Source of the DNA: Clostridiales bacterium
GTDB taxonomy: Bacteria; Bacillota; Clostridia; Lachnospirales; Lachnospiraceae
NCBI GenBank assembly: GCA_022770525.1
Contig: JALEHN010000073.1
Coordinates: forward strand, 1 to 60,100
Length of the DNA: 60,100 nucleotides
Reading direction: 5' to 3'
Of this stretch, positions 18,884 through 27,104 are shown piece after piece. Both the position numbers and the translations under genes were made by a program. The notes beneath the pieces are model-generated. The model was not told the DNA's origin, searched no databases, and saw nothing but the letters and a program-made list of their open reading frames with translations. Positions within the stretch are counted from its first letter, which is position 1. Every line of letters starts with the position of its first letter.

Positions 18884-20341
18884 TTATTTATCTTTAAAAT
18901 TGTGTACACCTTCAAGCAATTTGTTTTTAAGGTCATACAAAGGCTTTGACAAATCCACATAAACTTCCTGAGGATTGACAAATCTTCTCGACTCATCCCA
19001 AAGTGTATTTAACTCACTTGTGCAATAATCTCTGATCTCCATCACAGACGGTGACTCATAAACACACTTTCCATCAAGAAATACCGGCACAAGCAGCTCT
19101 CGTACAGTATATGTGTCCGGTTCAAGATAAGTCTTTTTCCATGTGGCTATCGGATCAAAAATCATCAGCGGATCTTTCGGTGAATAAGTCTCATCTGCCA
19201 GTGCGATCAAATCTGCTTTAATCTTTCCGGAGGCTTTATCATAGAGACGGAAAACGGTTTTATTGCCCGGATTCGTAACCTTTTCAATGTTTTCGGAAAC
19301 TTTGATCTTCGGTTTAAAATTGCCGTTCTCATCAGTAATCGCCGCAAGCTTGTATACACCGCCGAATGCCGGGCAGTCTGCCGAAGTAATCAGATTTGTG
19401 CCGACACCCCAGGATGTAATCTTCGCGCCCTGACGCTGAAGACTCTCGATCACATATTCATCAAGATCACTGGATGCTGAAATAATCGCATCTTTATGTC
19501 CCGCATTATCGAGCATGATTCTTGCTTTCTTCGTCAGATAAGCAAGGTCGCCGCTGTCGAGACGTATGCCGTAAAGCTTTGACTTAATACCTTTAGCCTT
19601 CATCTCATCAAATACCTGAATGGCATGAGGCACACCTGACTTTAATGTATCATAAGTGTCCACAAGAAGCAGGCAGTTATCCGGATAAGCCTGGGCATAA
19701 TTTCTGAAAGCTTCCAGCTCTGTCTTAAAGCTCATAATCCAGCTGTGTGCATGGGTTCCCTTGACAGGAATATCAAACATCTGACCCGCAAGGACATTCG
19801 ACGTGCCGATACATCCGCCGATCACTGCGGCTCTTGCACCATACACACCCGCATCAGGTCCCTGGGCACGGCGAAGGCCAAACTCCATCACACCGCCTCC
19901 GGCGGCATAAACAACCCTTGACGCTTTTGTGGCAATCAGACTCTGATGATTGATAATGTTTAAAATAGCCGTCTCCACAAGCTGTGCTTCAATAATCGGT
20001 GCAACAACCTTTAAAATCGGCTCCTTCGGAAATACAACTGTGCCTTCAGGTATGGCATAAATACTGCCTGTAAACCTGAAATCCGCAAGATACTTAAGAA
20101 AATCCTCCTGGAAAAATCCGGTAGATCTCAGATAATCGATATCTTCCTTTTCAAACTTAAGATTCTTAATATAATCGATGACCTGCTCAAGTCCCGCTGT
20201 CACTGCATATGCACTGCCACTTGGATTTCTGCGGTAGAAAACGTCAAAAACGACCTTTTCATTGGTCTTATTATTAAAATATCCCTGCATCATCGTCAGC
20301 TCATATAAATCTGTCAACAGCGTCATGTTATAACGACTCAT
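18884..20341 (-). CDS. pncB: Nicotinate phosphoribosyltransferase
   Basis: A 485-residue NAPRTase, which makes nicotinate mononucleotide from nicotinate and PRPP in NAD salvage. The N-terminus TLLTDLYELTMMQGYF, the FGLRRAQGPD signature, the HAHSWIMSF motif and a YGIRLDSGDL phosphate-binding loop are all present. Length is typical. Start supported by AGAGGTAAAG. Monocistronic as far as can be seen. Confidence 0.94.
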   Translation of the reverse strand: MSRYNMTLLTDLYELTMMQGYFNNKTNEKVVFDVFYRRNPSGSAYAVTAGLEQVIDYIKNLKFEKEDIDYLRSTGFFQEDFLKYLADFRFTGSIYAIPEGTVVFPKEPILKVVAPIIEAQLVETAILNIINHQSLIATKASRVVYAAGGGVMEFGLRRAQGPDAGVYGARAAVIGGCIGTSNVLAGQMFDIPVKGTHAHSWIMSFKTELEAFRNYAQAYPDNCLLLVDTYDTLKSGVPHAIQVFDEMKAKGIKSKLYGIRLDSGDLAYLTKKARIMLDNAGHKDAIISASSDLDEYVIESLQRQGAKITSWGVGTNLITSADCPAFGGVYKLAAITDENGNFKPKIKVSENIEKVTNPGNKTVFRLYDKASGKIKADLIALADETYSPKDPLMIFDPIATWKKTYLEPDTYTVRELLVPVFLDGKCVYESPSVMEIRDYCTSELNTLWDESRRFVNPQEVYVDLSKPLYDLKNKLLEGVHNFKDK

Positions 20342-20505
20342 AATCTTTACCTCTCACATCTTTTGATTTTATGCAAATGTAAATCATGCTTTTACCCACT
20401 GCCCAAAAGGACGTAAAATTACTCTGTTTTGATATATTTTGTGTACAGTAACTATATTTTACAACGATATACCCGAAAATGCAATGCCAGTGCGCAACTT
20501 TCCTC

Positions 20506-20534
20506 TTGACAACCAAAATATTTTATGTTAATTT
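20506..20534 (+). promoter_or_regulatory. Promoter of the thiazole operon
   Basis: TTGACA (20506-20511) and TAATTT (20529-20534) with 17-base spacing, about 170 bases ahead of thiS. Confidence 0.7.
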
Positions 20535-20599
20535 GTAACTATTCAGAGCCAAGCAAAATTTCATATTGGTTTGTTAAGTTAATTAAGCAACGCTTTTTT
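20535..20599 (+). promoter_or_regulatory. Unassigned thi operon leader
   Basis: About 65 transcribed bases before the leader terminator. It lacks the CTGAGA and ACCC elements of a TPP (THI-box) riboswitch, and no T-box or obvious leader peptide was found. Together with the hairpin that follows it looks like a transcription attenuator with an unknown trigger. Confidence 0.35.
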
Positions 20600-20646
20600 A
20601 AAGGGGTGCACCACCACGGGTGTATCCCTTTTTGTGCGTTTTTTCA
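20600..20646 (+). terminator. Leader terminator (attenuator) ahead of thiS
   Basis: A 13-bp stem (20600-20612 with 20619-20631, two G-T pairs), a 6-base loop, then TTTTTGTGCGTTTTTTC. It sits between promoter and first gene, so read-through should decide expression. Confidence 0.8.
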
Positions 20647-20704
20647 GGATTTTTCTTAATAACCTGCATCATTTTTACTTTTAGTAAGGAGGCGTTACAT
20701 CATC

Positions 20705-20899
20705 ATGAAAGTTAACGGTGAAATCATACATCTTCATTCTGAGATTTCTCTGGCGGATTTTGTTGCACAGCAGGGTTACCGTAAAGAACGTATCGCTGTG
20801 GAATTAAACGGTGAGATTATTCCTAAATCAGCATATGACGATACGATGGTCACAGAGGCCGATACGATGGAAATCGTCCATTTTGTGGGCGGAGGCTGA
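20705..20899 (+). CDS. thiS: Sulfur carrier protein ThiS
   Basis: A 64-residue beta-grasp protein that ends in Gly-Gly (VGGG), the C-terminus that is adenylated and then thiocarboxylated to deliver sulfur for thiazole. The central VAVELN-like strand (IAVELNGEI) is typical. First gene of the thiS-F-G-H-tenI operon; ThiF follows 7 bases later. The AGGAGG site is about 12 bases from the ATG, a slightly long spacing. Confidence 0.93.
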   Translation: MKVNGEIIHLHSEISLADFVAQQGYRKERIAVELNGEIIPKSAYDDTMVTEADTMEIVHFVGGG

Positions 20900-20906
20900 G
20901 TACATC

Positions 20907-21536
20907 ATGACGCATAAAGAATTTGAAGAAATGCTTATTTCAAGGCAGACCCTGCCCGTCTATGAAAAACTTAAAAATGCCCGTATCGGCATCGCAGGCC
21001 TTGGCGGTCTTGGCTCAAACATTGCCATGATGCTTGCCCGCGCCGGTGTCGGAAGCCTTGTTCTTGCCGATTTTGATACAGTGGAAATCAGCAACTTAAA
21101 CAGACAGCATTACTTTATCCGACATCTGGGCATGAAAAAATCAATGGCACTTGAAGAACAGCTTAAAGAAGTGAATTCGTGGATCAGCTTAAAAACTTAT
21201 GATATCCGGATCACAGGCAAAAACGCAGCCGAAATTTTCAAAGACTGCCCGATTATCTGTGAAGCCTTTGATAATCCGGTCAGTAAGGCTGAACTGACAT
21301 CCGCTGTTCTGTCTGACCTTCCAAATACTTATGTCGTTGCAGGTTCAGGCATGGCCGGTCATTCAAGTGCCAATAACATCCGCACGACCCACCCGATGCG
21401 AAGGCTCTATGTATGCGGTGACGGTGTTACAGAAATCGGAAACGATGTTTCACTGATAGCCCCGAGAGTACAGCTTTGTGCGGCACATCAGGCAAACGCG
21501 GCCATCAGGCTTTGTCTTGGTCTTACGGATATTTAA
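20907..21536 (+). CDS. thiF: ThiS adenylyltransferase ThiF (short form)
   Basis: A 209-residue E1-like enzyme that activates the ThiS C-terminus with ATP. The nucleotide loop GIAGLGGLGSN, the acidic strand end LADFD and the NLNRQH motif are present. It lacks the paired CxxC zinc site of MoeB-type E1 enzymes, which fits the short ThiF family found in clostridia. The start at 20907 follows GGCGGAGGC inside the end of thiS; the frame opens earlier but only overlaps thiS. Confidence 0.9.
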   Translation: MTHKEFEEMLISRQTLPVYEKLKNARIGIAGLGGLGSNIAMMLARAGVGSLVLADFDTVEISNLNRQHYFIRHLGMKKSMALEEQLKEVNSWISLKTYDIRITGKNAAEIFKDCPIICEAFDNPVSKAELTSAVLSDLPNTYVVAGSGMAGHSSANNIRTTHPMRRLYVCGDGVTEIGNDVSLIAPRVQLCAAHQANAAIRLCLGLTDI

Positions 21537-21654
21537 TGGCGGATACGCCACACCGACGAAATGCGAAGCATTTGGGAGGTTGAATCTGAACAGTTACAAT
21601 AAAATTCAAATAAAATTCAAATAACTGTTCAACTAACTTCAGGAGGTATTTAAA

Positions 21655-22446
21655 ATGCATAATAAAAATATGACGCCGTCCGAGGATATTTTAACTATCG
21701 GCGGCCACAAGTTTCATTCACGTTTTATTTTAGGTTCAGGTAAATTTTCCCTTGAAATGACAAAAGCTGTTATTGAAAACGGCGGTGTTGAAATGGCTAC
21801 ACTGGCACTGCGCCGTGCCAATACCGGAGGGCAGGAAAACATTCTTGATTATATGCCGGAGGGCATTACATTGCTTCCAAATACATCCGGCGCAAGAAAT
21901 GCCGCAGAGGCTGTCCGCATTGCCCGCCTTGCAAGAGAACTGGGCTGCGGCGATTTTGTAAAAATCGAAGTGATTCATGAATCCAAATACCTGATGCCGG
22001 ATAATTACGAGACGATTAAGGCCACTGAAATTCTCGCCAAAGAAGGCTTTATCGTTATGCCATATATGATGCCTGACCTTGTGGCCGCAAGGGCATTGGC
22101 TGACGCGGGCGCTGCCGCCATCATGCCTCTCGGTGCTCCGATCGGCAGCAACAAAGGGCTTCTGACCAAAGATTTTGTTCAGATGCTCATTGAAGAAATC
22201 GACCTGCCGATTATTGTAGATGCGGGCATCGGCCGCCCTTCGCAGGCATGTGAAGCCATGGAGCTTGGTGTGGACGCAGTGATGGCAAATACAGCCATTG
22301 CCACTGCCGGTGATGTGGCCGCTATGGCAAAAGCATTTAAACTTGCCGTTGAAGCCGGCCGTCTTGCTTATCTTGCAGGTCCGGGACGCGTATTAAATTA
22401 CCGCGGCGAAGCATCAAGCCCGCTGACAGGCTTCATGGAAGACTAG
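21655..22446 (+). CDS. thiG: Thiazole synthase ThiG
   Basis: A 263-residue TIM-barrel thiazole synthase, which joins deoxyxylulose 5-phosphate, dehydroglycine and ThiS-borne sulfur. Conserved FILGSGKF, the ALRRAN strand, the substrate-lysine region [19 protein letters not shown] and [11 protein letters not shown] are all seen. AGGAGG precedes the ATG. A gap of 118 bases from thiF contains a small inverted repeat but no gene. ThiH follows 10 bases after the stop. Confidence 0.95.
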   Translation: MHNKNMTPSEDILTIGGHKFHSRFILGSGKFSLEMTKAVIENGGVEMATLALRRANTGGQENILDYMPEGITLLPNTSGARNAAEAVRIARLARELGCGDFVKIEVIHESKYLMPDNYETIKATEILAKEGFIVMPYMMPDLVAARALADAGAAAIMPLGAPIGSNKGLLTKDFVQMLIEEIDLPIIVDAGIGRPSQACEAMELGVDAVMANTAIATAGDVAAMAKAFKLAVEAGRLAYLAGPGRVLNYRGEASSPLTGFMED

Positions 22447-22456
22447 GAGGCGCGTC

Positions 22457-23617
22457 ATGAAAAAAATAAACAGAACCGTTAATCCGATGGAATACCAGGA
22501 AAATATGGACGCCATTGATTCGGATATTATGGACAAAGTCCTTCAGGCCGTCTCCGACTACGATTACACAAAATATACAGCATCTGATGTCAGACGTGTT
22601 CTTTCAAAAGATCACATATTACCGGAAGATTATGCCGTACTGCTTTCTCCTGCCGCATTTCCATTTCTTGAAGAAATGGCACAAAAGGCCTTACTGGAAA
22701 CCCGAAAACATTTCGGCAATTCCGTTGCCATGTTTACACCGCTTTATATTGCCAACTACTGCGAAAACAACTGCGTCTACTGCGGCTTTAACTGTAAAAA
22801 TAAAATCCATCGCGCCCGCCTGACCTATGAAGAAATCGACCACGAACTTTCTGTCATCGCGTCCACAGGTCTTAAGGATATTTTGATTTTAACCGGTGAA
22901 TCACGGCACATGTCTGATGTGCCTTACATCGGCGAAGCAATTAAACTGGCACGGAAATATTTTTCCACGATCAGTATTGAAATCTATCCTCTGAACGTGG
23001 ATGAATACCGTTATCTCCATGAGTGCGGCGCTGATTTTGTCTGTGTTTATCAGGAAACCTATAATCCGGACAAATATGAACAAATGCATCTTTCCGGGCC
23101 AAAACGCATTTTCCCTTATCGCTTTAATGCTCAGGAAAGAGCGCTGATGGGCGGTATGCGCGGTGTTGCTTTCGGTGCGCTTCTCGGCCTTGATGATTTC
23201 AGAAAGGATGCTTTTGCCGCAGGTATGCATGCCTATCTGATTCAGAAAAAATATCCGCACGCAGAGATATCTTTTTCAACGCCGAGACTTCGGCCTTATA
23301 TTAATAATGCTGACAATAATCCAAACGATGTCCATGAACCGCAGCTTTTGCAGGTCATGCTGGCTTACCGTCTCTTCCTGCCATATGCCGGTATTACGAT
23401 ATCCACAAGAGAACGGGCAGGCTTTCGGGATCATGTCATCGGTCTTGCCGCCACGAAAATATCCGCCGGTGTCAGTGTCGGTGTCGGCGGTCATGAAGAA
23501 GAAGCCAAAGGCGATGAGCAGTTTGAAATCTCAGATCCGAGAAGTGTGCGTGAAGTGCACGACGCTGTTGTCGCTCATGGTCTGCAGCCTGTTTATACAG
23601 ATTATTTGTGGGTATAA
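22457..23617 (+). CDS. thiH: 2-iminoacetate synthase ThiH
   Basis: A 386-residue radical-SAM enzyme that cleaves tyrosine to give dehydroglycine for ThiG. The [4Fe-4S] motif is CENNCVYCGF (C-x3-C-x2-C), preceded by FTPLYIANYC. SAM-binding GESRHMSDV and the C-terminal ISTRERAGFRD region are typical. Its presence instead of the oxidase ThiO fits an anaerobe. Ribosome site GGAGGCG; 10 bases after thiG. Confidence 0.95.
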   Translation: MKKINRTVNPMEYQENMDAIDSDIMDKVLQAVSDYDYTKYTASDVRRVLSKDHILPEDYAVLLSPAAFPFLEEMAQKALLETRKHFGNSVAMFTPLYIANYCENNCVYCGFNCKNKIHRARLTYEEIDHELSVIASTGLKDILILTGESRHMSDVPYIGEAIKLARKYFSTISIEIYPLNVDEYRYLHECGADFVCVYQETYNPDKYEQMHLSGPKRIFPYRFNAQERALMGGMRGVAFGALLGLDDFRKDAFAAGMHAYLIQKKYPHAEISFSTPRLRPYINNADNNPNDVHEPQLLQVMLAYRLFLPYAGITISTRERAGFRDHVIGLAATKISAGVSVGVGGHEEEAKGDEQFEISDPRSVREVHDAVVAHGLQPVYTDYLWV

Positions 23618-23626
23618 GGAGAAACT

Positions 23627-24295
23627 ATGATGTCGGATCAGACAAACGCCGCTTCATGCGCTGCTTATCACTCATATAGCCTTTCACATGAAGCAACATG
23701 TAAATCCCAATGTAACGCAGACATGTCCCGGGAGAGTGCAACGCTTCATGGTATTACGGCTATCACAAACCGTCATCTGTGTACCGGTGACTTTTTTAAA
23801 CAAATCGAAAAAATCGCCGCTCTGCACCCTGACCGCATCATTCTGCGTGAAAAAGATTTATCTGATGAAGATTATTTAAAGGCTGCCATCGTATGCCATG
23901 ATATATGCACAGCATATAAGATTCCTTTCTCTGTCAGCGGTCGGAGTTCCATTGCCATACAGATGTCTGCAGACCTACATCTGCCTTTTAGCAGAATTAA
24001 CGAACTTCAAAAACTGGCCGGCCAATTTAAAACCATTGGCGTCTCCATACATTCAATCGATGAAGCTGCTGCCGCTGAAAAGGCCGGTGCTTCCTATCTC
24101 ATTGTGGGACATATTTTTACAACCGACTGTAAACCCGGTCTGCCGCCAAGAGGCCTGTCGTTTTTAAAAGAAGTCTGCAGTGCTGTCCACATTCCGGTGT
24201 ACGGTATTGGCGGCATTAACCTTAAAAACCTGAGTCAGGTCAGAGCACAGGGTGCCAAAGGCGGATGCATGATGTCCGGTGTGATGAAACTGTAA
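23627..24295 (+). CDS. tenI: TenI/ThiE-family protein, likely thiazole tautomerase
   Basis: A 222-residue TIM-barrel protein of the ThiE/TenI family. The first 45 residues are a Cys/His-bearing extension of no known type. Then come TAITNRHLC, the ILREKDL strand, VSGRSSIAI, IGVSIHSIDEA and VGHIFTTDCKPGLPPRGL. ThiE's GVHLGQ loop is replaced by LHLPFSR, and the GHxFxTDCKxGLxxRG run is the TenI pattern. I therefore infer thiazole phosphate tautomerase, completing a thiazole-only operon, rather than thiamine phosphate synthase. It starts with two ATGs after AAGGAG overlapping the thiH end. Confidence 0.75.
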   Translation: MMSDQTNAASCAAYHSYSLSHEATCKSQCNADMSRESATLHGITAITNRHLCTGDFFKQIEKIAALHPDRIILREKDLSDEDYLKAAIVCHDICTAYKIPFSVSGRSSIAIQMSADLHLPFSRINELQKLAGQFKTIGVSIHSIDEAAAAEKAGASYLIVGHIFTTDCKPGLPPRGLSFLKEVCSAVHIPVYGIGGINLKNLSQVRAQGAKGGCMMSGVMKL

Positions 24296-24312
24296 AATCA
24301 AAAATTTTTATC

Positions 24313-24369
24313 AAAAACGACAGACAGTCACATACTGTTTGTCGTTTTTTGCGATATTTATTAAGTGAA
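24313..24369 (+). repeat. Direct repeat DR-A, left copy
   Basis: 57 bases, identical to 52340-52396 except for two substitutions. It contains the terminator hairpin and the following GCGATATTTATT stretch. Confidence 0.9.
24314..24350 (+). terminator. Terminator after the thiazole operon
   Basis: Hairpin AACGACA...TGTCGTT with inner CAGT/ACTG pairing and six T. The same hairpin recurs almost unchanged at 52340-52377 as part of a direct repeat. Confidence 0.85.
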
Positions 24370-24520
24370 TTTATTCCCTTCTTAGCATATAATTAAAACA
24401 CCCCATCAAAAAATCTCTTTTCTTTTACCAATTTCCTGATCATTTTTCCCACATTTCTACTAAAAATTTTATTTTCTAACTTAACATTTCAACTATTATT
24501 TTACTACAGGGGGGCACTTA

Positions 24521-25495
24521 ATGACAAAGATCAATCAATATAACCAGACTTTAAAACCTCTTACATATGATAACTATCTACAGAAAATCGCCGCAAGCAA
24601 AAAATCTTTGAATGTCAAACTTACGAACAATTACGCTTTCCGAAAAGTTTTTAAAAACAAAATCATTTTAAAAGGGTTTCTTATGGCTCTGCTCCATCTC
24701 AGTGAAGAAGAAATCGTTGACATCGAAGTCGCAGACCCTTTTGAGGAGGGTGAAGACATTTATGAGAAGGAAGGTATTCTTGACATCAAAGTACATATGA
24801 ATAATGATACAAAAATAAATATTGAGATGCAGAACCGCTTTCAGGAATACTGGCCGGAACGCAGTATCTTTTACAACTGCCGAATGTTCACCGAAAAATT
24901 TTACCACGGTATGAATTACAACCAGTTAGAGGCGTGTATCCATATCGGGATTTTAGATTTCACCCAACTGAAAAGCAGAGGGTTTCACCACCTTATGATG
25001 CTGACAGAACAAAAAACAGGTGAAATCTACAGTAGCAAATTTCTTTTCCACGTGATAGAATTAAGTAAATTAAATGAAGCCGACGAAGAAGAAAAACAGG
25101 CGGAACTATATCGTTGGGCGAAACTCATCGCGGCCGACAGATGGGAGGATGTTTGCATGGAAGCCAAAGGAAATCCTTATAGAGAACTTGTTAAAGATGA
25201 ACTTGACCAAATACGGCAGGATGAAACCGAACGGTGGCTGTATCTGCGTGAGGAAATGGCACTGATGGATGAAAGATGCAGATTAGATACCGCAAAACGT
25301 CAGGGCCGAGAAGAAGGCCTTGCTGAAGGTCGGGAAGAAGGTCTTGCTGAAGGGCTGGCCAGGGGAAGAAAGACTTTACAGCGCATGCAGCTTCTGAACC
25401 AGAAACTGCTTCAGGACAACCGTATCGAAGACCTGAAAAAGGCTACAGTCGATGAAGCTTATCTGAAAAAATTAATGGAAGAATACAATATCTGA
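24521..25495 (+). CDS. Rpn-family PD-(D/E)XK nuclease / putative transposase
   Basis: A 324-residue member of the Rpn (recombination-promoting nuclease, Transposase_31-like) group. It opens with the typical NNYAFRKVFKNK, and the PD-(D/E)XK core is LDIKVH followed by NIEMQNR. The C-terminus has EGLAEGREEGLAEGLARG repeats and a helical tail common to this family. Rpn proteins nick DNA and promote RecA-independent recombination. Its left flank and last 34 bases recur together at 52.34-52.43 kb as a collapsed copy, so this is probably a mobile or duplicated module. Confidence 0.85.
   Translation: MTKINQYNQTLKPLTYDNYLQKIAASKKSLNVKLTNNYAFRKVFKNKIILKGFLMALLHLSEEEIVDIEVADPFEEGEDIYEKEGILDIKVHMNNDTKINIEMQNRFQEYWPERSIFYNCRMFTEKFYHGMNYNQLEACIHIGILDFTQLKSRGFHHLMMLTEQKTGEIYSSKFLFHVIELSKLNEADEEEKQAELYRWAKLIAADRWEDVCMEAKGNPYRELVKDELDQIRQDETERWLYLREEMALMDERCRLDTAKRQGREEGLAEGREEGLAEGLARGRKTLQRMQLLNQKLLQDNRIEDLKKATVDEAYLKKLMEEYNI
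25460..25493 (+). repeat. Direct repeat DR-B, left copy
   Basis: 34 bases at the 3-prime end of the Rpn-type gene, identical to 52400-52433. Confidence 0.9.
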
Positions 25496-25513
25496 TAAAT
25501 CTTTGAATTTTGT

Positions 25514-25551
25514 AATGCTGTCCGACTTTTACCTGCCGGACAGCATTTTTA
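25514..25551 (+). terminator. Terminator after the Rpn-type gene
   Basis: Arms 25514-25524 and 25537-25547 (AATGCTGTCCG and complement) followed by a T-run. Confidence 0.85.
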
Positions 25552-25641
25552 CTTACGCCAGAAAGCCTTAAACCTTAAATGAATTGTAAACAGATCATAT
25601 AAAGCATCACTAAAGCATATAATATCCTGTTTATTTCTAAT

Positions 25642-26916
25642 TCAGTGAATTACCACCAGGTGAGTTTGATCCAAATCTATATTATATATCGGACTACACA
25701 ATCGTCCATCCGGCAACATAAAAAATCCCCATGGATATTCACTTTGTCCCAAAGTGAAACTGCCGCAGATATTCATATTTCCCGATTCATCAATCTGATA
25801 AACAGTACAATCTTTTGTAATATAGTATTCTGCACCTAAACATTCTATCTCAGGTATCGTACCAAATTCAACAGCAACATCACCAGCTATGGTCGTAATT
25901 TCTTGATTTTTAATATTTTGTATGACAAGACTATGTTCGAATCCATCTGATGTATACATAAAACCTAACGCTTTATCCGTATTATTTTTATAAAAATGGA
26001 ACTCATAGAGTGGCGAATCCTGACATATCATATCATTTTCTTTATTTCGAGTATTATATTCGTATATTGAAAATATGCTATCTGTAATATCATGATACTC
26101 ATTATAAAAAATCATATCATTCTCGACATACAAAAATCCCCCATGGTTTGTTAATAACTCGATATTGCCGCCATTCAAATCACTTACATAAAAATACTTT
26201 GGATTAATAACGGATCTTTCTATATCGGATGTCACTAAAAAATCACTCCCGACATCATAAAGATATTCTCCCGGTAATTTAAGTGTTTCACAATGTCCGT
26301 TCTCCAAATCTATTGCAATAAAACTATCAAAAAAGCCTTTATCATTATTAATTCTAAGCTCACCATATAATTTAGAATCTGCAATACCTTTCAAAACCAC
26401 ATATCTATCCTGTGCCCGATATACAGCTTCCACATCATCAGTATTCAAATCGTATCTATAGACAATACCTTTTTCTCCTCTTTCTTCAGGCATAGTAGAT
26501 AAATAAATAGCTGTTTCAGTTACAATGGCTGTTGATATCTGATCATCATTGTCTGTTACATACTGATCAATCAATTTCATATCGGAATTATAAATATTTA
26601 TGCTTTTACTCCCACCATATGTATATATTTTCTGCTCAAACGCTCCCTGCAGACTCATCCATTGAATCGGCTCATCAGCTTTTTCAATATTTCCCTTCAT
26701 CTTTACGACTAAAAATATTCCAACTATCAGCAAGATAAATGCAATACCTGAAAGCATAACTATTATTTTCTTCCTGACACCTTTGTTTTTCTTCATTGGT
26801 GCCATATAAAAATCATTATTAACGTATGCTTTCGAACTCGTTAACTTATAGCCGCAATGTTTGCAAAAAACCCATCTATCTTTAATTTGTTTACCGCAAT
26901 TCTTACAATACATCAT
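25642..26916 (-). CDS. Zinc-ribbon membrane protein with beta-propeller-like domain
   Basis: About 424 residues. The N-terminal zinc ribbon is CKNCGKQ...FCKHCGYKL. A basic stretch and one membrane helix follow (IIVMLSGIAFILLIVGIFLV). The roughly 350-residue outer part has repeated short strands of the YRYDL, YVSDLNGGNIELL, YEYNTRN type, suggesting a DUF5050-like beta-propeller. I start it at 26916, since the longer frame opens with GTG and a GGAGAA site precedes this ATG. Last gene of the type VII block. Likely a surface-exposed sensor or adaptor; function not recognised. Confidence 0.75.
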   Translation of the reverse strand: MMYCKNCGKQIKDRWVFCKHCGYKLTSSKAYVNNDFYMAPMKKNKGVRKKIIVMLSGIAFILLIVGIFLVVKMKGNIEKADEPIQWMSLQGAFEQKIYTYGGSKSINIYNSDMKLIDQYVTDNDDQISTAIVTETAIYLSTMPEERGEKGIVYRYDLNTDDVEAVYRAQDRYVVLKGIADSKLYGELRINNDKGFFDSFIAIDLENGHCETLKLPGEYLYDVGSDFLVTSDIERSVINPKYFYVSDLNGGNIELLTNHGGFLYVENDMIFYNEYHDITDSIFSIYEYNTRNKENDMICQDSPLYEFHFYKNNTDKALGFMYTSDGFEHSLVIQNIKNQEITTIAGDVAVEFGTIPEIECLGAEYYITKDCTVYQIDESGNMNICGSFTLGQSEYPWGFFMLPDGRLCSPIYNIDLDQTHLVVIH

Positions 26917-27104
26917 TTCTCCACTCACACAAATTATTTAATATCAAATAATAACTTTACATCTTTATTTTACAATATTAAAAATAAAATTTCTGATTCT
27001 TGGCATCATAATAAACTTCATATTCAAACCCTCCCGTTGTATGACTATAGCCATTCATCCACGAATAATATTTATTTTCTACTTTATTTCATTGTACTTA
27101 TTTA

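Noticed and set aside
20535-20700. TPP riboswitch upstream of the thi genes
   Set aside because: The conserved CTGAGA and ACCC...GATC...GG core elements are not there; only a promoter and terminator hairpin can be supported.
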